Shown in pieces: positions 59,401 to 64,000 of a stretch of 64,000 nucleotides of DNA. The stretch spans positions 26,612,455 through 26,676,454 of the forward strand of contig CAIIXF020000002.1 in assembly GCA_903813345.2 (NCBI GenBank), written 5' to 3'. Position numbers and translations under genes: made by a program. This DNA is from Owenia fusiformis (Eukaryota > Annelida > Polychaeta > Sabellida > Oweniidae). Every line of letters begins with the position of its first letter. The stretch's first letter is position 1. The notes beneath the pieces were generated by a model. That model did no database searches and had not been told where the DNA came from. It saw nothing but the letters and a program-made list of their open reading frames with translations.

Positions 59401-61568
59401 GATTTTGCCGCATTCCAGAGTGATTCTAATATATTTCGAAAATTGATAGTTACACTAATGTTTCGCCATCCGAGTCGAAGCACATTAATTTCACAGAATA
59501 CATCAATCACGAATATGTCCTTTGTTGAGATTTCAGCAGAAAAACCACATTTTTTTATATCAATCAAACTTTGCAGACCATGATGAATTATCAAGTCCAC
59601 GAGTTTTAAACCCAATTTTACCGCTATTTTAACTGCCTCGATAGCAAGCTCAGTCCCTTTAAGAATTCCTTTAGCTGCTTCCAATCCAACTTGAGCTAGC
59701 GTGAGAATTCCCTTTGCGACATCTAATACTATTCTAGCCTTATCTACAACGAGTTGTGCTACACTAAGTGCCGCCTTTGCAATGTCAAATGGGAGCATAA
59801 GGGCTCGAACACCAATTTTGGCTATCTCCAAGGCCACATAAGCAAGTTTTCTTATTACCCAGCACGCAGCATTTTTAGCCAAACAAAGGAGATTAGGAAA
59901 TTTTATCATGCAGCTTGTCCAGGAGCAACATAGCCACGGTATTCTAACGAACAAAACTTTCTTTGTGCAGAACCTGCATTTGATCCCTGGGATACACCAT
60001 GGCTTACAATCTGTAATCTTACAAAGGTTGTCAATATTTTTTTGGGCTGCACTTAGTTTATTTAACGCTGTTTTTAGAGGACCCTTTGCTTCTTCCACAG
60101 CATCCTTTGCCCTTTGTAGCGCTTGAACGCCTCTATCGAATACAACATTTGCCTTGTCAACGTCACTCTTTTTATCTTCGAGCCTTAAATATAAATTTGA
60201 ATATGTGTACAACCTGAAAATATGACAATTTTCTTATTATATTACATTATTTTTTACATTTCATAATATGATTTTTTTGGCCTCTCCACAAGTAAAAAAT
60301 GTTTATGGCCGACGTGCTTTACAAAAAAGTATTGCAAATATGATCGTTTAATTTTTATTACCATTGTTGTGCTCTCGTAAGATCGCCTCTTGCTGCCGCC
60401 AGTCCATCTTGTGCAACCGTTAATCTGTCCTCTGCTTCGTTAGCAATGTTCTGAATAACCCGCCTCAGTGCATCACCAAAGCTCCCTTCAAAGGAGTCAT
60501 CTCCGCCAGGGAGAAACTGAACTGCCACTCTATATAGTAGATCTTTAAAAGGCGTGAAACCCGGAACTGTAGACTCGACATCCATTCTCGCACGGAATAT
60601 GTTAAATACATTTGCTTCAAAGCCAAATCCAAGTTTGTACAGAGATATGAACACGTCGACACGTTTTTTTAGACCAAGGAAATTAGATCTAGCAGTGAAA
60701 TGTACAATTGTCTTTTCTATGGCTTCCTCGCTAAATGCAATTTCCAATCCAAAGCCCTTCGATACCTCCAAGATATATCCAAATTTCTTGTAAGCAGTAA
60801 ACATACCCATCGCTCGCAAGGCATTCTTTCCTTTAAGTATGTTATACATATAATTAAACCTACTGCATTGCCCTAGCGACCCAACACTGTAGACAAATTC
60901 TACGTCGAGAGAGGGAAAATGAAGACCAAATATGTTGATATCCACAGATGCTTTCAAGCCATATCCTGAATAGTTTTCTGTCACATCCATGATTTCACCT
61001 GTTATTTTCTCAATCAATACCTTCGTGTTGTTCTTAATTTTCTCTACTTCATTATTGATGAAAGTTGTAACATTTGATTTTAAGACATCAATATTGAATT
61101 CAATTTCATCTTTAAATGTGTTCCATTTGCCTTTTATGTTATCGATTGCAGTCATTACTGGTTTGATCAAATCTGGAATTGATGGAAACTTGCCAGCTTT
61201 GATATCACTAATTGCTTTTTTAATCACGTCGATGGTTTCAGAAACCCCAATCTTAAATGTGCTGAATAGATCAACAGCGGTGGACGTTAACATCTCCTTG
61301 AATCTCAAAATATTTTCTGCAATTAGGCCCTCTAGATGTTCCACGATAATTTGAACTTCTAGCAAATCATTCCAAATACTGTACGTTGGAAGTTTCTCCA
61401 AATCATCAGAAACTTCATATGTGAGAAATCCATAAGCAATAACGTCGAAATTGAACACCCAGTTTTGAAGTATGGGTACATCTCTGAATGGGTTAACGGT
61501 AAGGTAGAACGAGGCAAACATACCGGGTGGATTGGCATTTGGAGCGCACCACTTCCTTAACTCCAAAC
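56458..61568 (-). CDS. Large extracellular protein with amphipathic helices, two Ig domains and a transmembrane tail (3' part)
   Basis: Minus-strand exons: 61568-60362, 60213-57458, 56822-56458 (TAA stop). The GT-AG junctions are in phase and give about 1440 codons; upstream exons are not identified. Exon A has long helices and conserved Trp/Cys. Exon B starts with coiled-coil heptads, a Cys cluster ('CKPWCIPGIKCRFC'), Ala/Lys-rich amphipathic repeats ('AKGILTLAQVGLEAAKGILK'), a furin-like 'RRKR' near residue 283, many N-glycosylation sites, two C-type Ig domains (about residues 580-760; 'GRYTCVASN', 'GKYLCEANN') and a membrane-proximal Cys segment. The last exon has a Cys-rich juxtamembrane part, one transmembrane helix ('IGLITGGILLLVGITIVCII') and a ~45-residue tail. 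I recall the Cys-cluster/helix block from uncharacterised cnidarian and invertebrate surface or matrix proteins; function unknown. A role in adhesion or matrix is a guess. Confidence 0.8.
56975..57153. repeat. Tandem duplication of ~89 bp in the last intron of the Ig-domain gene
   Basis: The segment starting 'aaagcagattacaatggagt' at 56975 recurs from 57065 ('aaagcagactacaatggagt') and ends at about 57153. Each half itself contains 'aatggmgtaacataatggcc' twice. The copies differ by two or three bases. It lies 20 bp from the 82-base candidate cassette exon. Confidence 0.85.
57174..57255 (-). CDS. Candidate 82-base cassette exon of the Ig-domain gene
   Basis: On the minus strand, 'ttttttgtag' precedes and 'gtaagtat' follows an 82-base open segment. 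Entered in phase 1 (as exon B ends) it reads 'VPCLEDTSFTLEGEQKRLCV' and 'QKLKNMTS' and leaves in phase 2. Exon D must be entered in phase 1, so inclusion shifts the frame and stops after about seven codons ('TSPINA', stop), before the transmembrane helix. Skipping it keeps the helix. It could be a real alternative exon giving a soluble form, or chance splice signals. Confidence 0.35.
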
Positions 61569-63385
61569 CTGTAGAATGAGAATAAAATGCATTTCTATGT
61601 ATCGTAAATGTACAATATTAAATGATTATATAACAGAACTAGAATTTGTTGTTTGGCTTCAATTTTGATTGTACACGTGTTCTAGAACTTTGGTAGCATT
61701 TGCGAGTTCATTCGCCAGCTGACGAAGCAAAAGCTATTTTCATGGCCAACTCATTCAAATTTTAATAGTACCTACTACTATTCGCGAATTCTAGTTTAGT
61801 TAACAAGAATTGTTGGTACATTACTTATATTCATATTTACTTATATCCTATTCAAACAAATGCAATGAATATAGCTCCGAAGTGTACTCCCACTTTCTGA
61901 CAAATGCAATGAGACACGTGAAGTATACTTCCATTATACCCAATTCTAACAAATGCAATGACAACTCAACTCCTAAGTGTTCTCCCAGTATACTCCCTTC
62001 TTACAAATTCAATGTAAAACTTCAAGTTTACTTCTATTATACCCCTTTCTAACTGTAATATAAATAAGAAGAGAAACTTACTACAAGGGCTAAATTGCCT
62101 CAATACCAAGTTATTTTAAAGGTAACCAGAGATTTAAAAGGGCTAATTATTATGCTATAGAGGCCACACTAGTCAGTTGAGCCCAGGTTGTCCACATGTA
62201 AAGACATAGGCAGTTGAAGATTAGTTTTAGATATAATTTTAGGTGTGCACACTTTAGATAAGTTAGATAATCAAGATAAGTTACAAATTACAAACGAAAG
62301 AAACATCTTACCAACAAGGAGACAAGAACAACACGCTAAGGTAATCAATTTATAGAAGTTTAGATGTTTAGAAGTTTAGGTAGTTTTGCATATTCTAGAG
62401 GTGCAATTTGTAGACGTTATTTTAATAGAAGAGCAGTTACTAAAGTTTGCAATTTATAGATGGTCCCAGAAGGACAATTTCTTAGATGTCAGTTTATAGA
62501 TGCTCATTGAGGTAGAAGTTGATTTTCTAGAAATGCTATTTTAGAGGTGCATTTAGACGTGCATTTAGATGTGCATTTAGAGGTGCAATTAGATGTGCAT
62601 ATAGAGGTGCATAATTTAGAAGTAATTGAAGTTTAGCATTATAGAAGTCTATATGGTAGAAGTTCATTTATAGAGGCAATTTTGAAGTACATTCCAGAAA
62701 ACTGCAATGTTTAGTCTCAATTGAGATTGTTTTTAGAGGTTAGATGTTCATACAAGTTAGATTGCAATATTGATAGTTATTACAGGTCCTATAGTACAGT
62801 GTTGCTAATCCAAGTAGCCAAGTTTAGTGCATAAGTAGCCAAGTTTAGTGTAAAATTAGCCAGCTTGAGTGTTCAGATTTCAACGGCACTGTTGAATTTC
62901 AAACAGCATTAAAATTACCTTGTATAAGATTAGGTATTGGGATCTCAGTCATTACATTGAATTTCATAAAATGTGGTGAAAAGGTGTGAAATGAGTTAAG
63001 TGTTGAGATTTCTTACTGATTTTTGCAGGCAGGCTTATTGACCACTTAAATAGAATTTTTAAGTGAGTGATACATTTTTAATTTACATTGACTTTATTAG
63101 AAGGTCATAATGACTCTATTCACATCAATTGAGTGAGTTTGAATTCATGCAGAGAAAAGTTTAGCCTTTGAATTTATCAATTAGAATTACATTATACATT
63201 TGGCTAGACTCAAATCAAAACAAATTGCATAATGCAAATGTAAATAAACAAACTGTACAGATCCAGAGTACATGTACAGTTTATTCAATTGAATTTTGAG
63301 AGTATTTTTGATTGAGACATTTGATTGATTTTATTTTTCAATTCTGTGTGAATAGAGCAAGTTTATTTATGTAAGGGTATAAGGA
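61569..63385. other. Upstream of the Ig-domain exons and 5' to gag; small tandem repeats
   Basis: No further exon of the minus-strand gene is recognised. 61686-61796 is a copy of the short dispersed repeat seen at 46.2 and 51.2 kb. 61850-62055 is a degenerate array with 'aacaaatgcaatga' and 'tactcccactttct' every ~50-60 bp. 62547-62620 has about six 12-bp units 'gtgcatttagag'. From about 62100 rightward the sequence is probably the LTR and/or leader of the retroelement whose gag starts at 63386. The LTR borders cannot be set without the other LTR. Confidence 0.45.
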
Positions 63386-64000
63386 ATGCCCGATACTAGA
63401 AACAAAACATACGATTCATTCGAAGATAGACAAAAACAAGCCAAGAAGAAGAAGAAACCAAACACAATGTCAACAGAAAAACAAGAATTTTATGAAGCTG
63501 ATGAAGAAGGGGCTCAAGGAGATACCATGGACCCAATGAAACAAATGATGACAATGATGGCTGCTATGATGAAAAACAGTGAAGCAGAACGTCAACATCA
63601 ACAAATGATGATGCAGATCCAACTTAAAGAACAACATAACCTCTTAGAGGCAGAGAGACAGGAGAGATTAAGACAAGAAAAGATCCACAGAGATGAACTC
63701 GAGGAAGAAAGGCGATTACGAGCGGAATTTAGACAACAAGAGTTGGAGTTAAGAAAGAAACCAACTGATCCACAAATCCAGAAGATGAAGGATGATGAAG
63801 ACATCGATAATTATCTCACAGTATTTGAGAGGACTGCAGAGATGTGCAAATGGAAGCGAGAATACTGGACTCTAAAATTAGGACCTAATCTCACTGGTAA
63901 AGCACAGTCTGCATATGCGAGTGTTGCAGTTGAAGATGCCAAAAATTATGATGTCGTAAAAGAAGCCATTCTTCACAGATATCCCATCAATGAAGAAACC
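63386..64000 (+). CDS. LTR retrotransposon gag, 5' part, running off the window
   Basis: An ATG at 63386 opens a frame that stays open for 205 codons to the window end. Residues 1-60 are basic then acidic; about 50-70 are Met-rich ('PMKQMMTMMAAMMKN'); about 75-130 form a Gln/Glu/Arg coiled coil. Then come 'DEDIDNYLTVFERTAEMCKW', 'YWTLKLGPNLTGKAQSAYAS' and 'NYDVVKEAILHRYPINEET', the SCAN-like capsid pattern of Gypsy-type gag proteins (L-x-x-FER...W...L-x-P-x-LTGKAQ-x-A...Y...VK-x-AIL-x-RY-x-INEET). No stops or frameshifts are seen, so the copy may be young. Protease, RT and integrase would lie beyond 64000. The minus-strand ORF at 63598-63804 is its shadow. Confidence 0.8.
   Translation, partial: MPDTRNKTYDSFEDRQKQAKKKKKPNTMSTEKQEFYEADEEGAQGDTMDPMKQMMTMMAAMMKNSEAERQHQQMMMQIQLKEQHNLLEAERQERLRQEKIHRDELEEERRLRAEFRQQELELRKKPTDPQIQKMKDDEDIDNYLTVFERTAEMCKWKREYWTLKLGPNLTGKAQSAYASVAVEDAKNYDVVKEAILHRYPINEET

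Noticed and set aside
58933-59583. Plus-strand ORF of 216 codons
   Set aside because: It is the antisense shadow of the large exon B of the Ig-domain gene, whose minus frame is far longer and has recognisable domains.

Overview
The window is nuclear DNA of an animal, most likely a marine invertebrate. It is AT-rich, its genes are split by many GT-AG introns, and dispersed transposable-element (TE) remnants outnumber exons. The TE types (CAGGCCCG-type short DNA elements, long foldbacks, 5'-truncated non-LTR ends) and frequent ACATGTAC-like words fit a lophotrochozoan or similar non-vertebrate bilaterian. The phylum cannot be fixed from this sequence.

Three multi-exon genes can be supported. 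(1) On the plus strand at 18752-30119, a ten-exon gene encodes a single-pass membrane protein of about 688 residues: signal peptide, Cys-rich ectodomain, Thr-rich stalk, transmembrane helix, long acidic linker and a C-terminal death-domain-like fold. (2) On the plus strand at 47425-52876, a six-exon four-transmembrane gene belongs to the M6/proteolipid (PLP) family. (3) On the minus strand at 61568-56458, the 3' part of a large extracellular or membrane protein gene has two huge exons with amphipathic helices, a furin-like site and two Ig domains, then a transmembrane/tail exon. Its 5' exons are not identified. A small 82-base cassette inside its last intron could switch the membrane anchor off.

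Region by region: 1-1130 is a degenerate 'atggcggccatttt' repeat; 1720-2200 a 123-bp tandem array; 2204-3628 a foldback element; 3.6-10.1 kb has no gene. 10.1-12.3 kb holds one decayed reverse transcriptase element split by a second retroelement 3' end. 13.2-14.4 and 16.3-18.0 kb are foldbacks. 18.75-30.1 kb is the death-domain receptor, its introns loaded with TEs. 31-34.8 kb holds a retroelement end, short TA-flanked elements and a nested pair of CACTGGCGGATC elements. 39.03-44.66 kb is a giant foldback whose arms are built of ~350-bp tandem units and which carries a 1.2-kb insertion with a 7-bp target duplication. 45.2-46.2 kb holds two short DNA elements. 47.4-52.9 kb is M6, with a 38-bp minisatellite in intron 1. 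52.9-56.4 kb has repeats only. 56.5-61.6 kb is the Ig-domain gene. At the right edge an LTR-retrotransposon gag ORF runs off the window.

No operon-like relation links the genes. The unifying theme is layered transposition, with several insertions that can be ordered relative to each other from target duplications.
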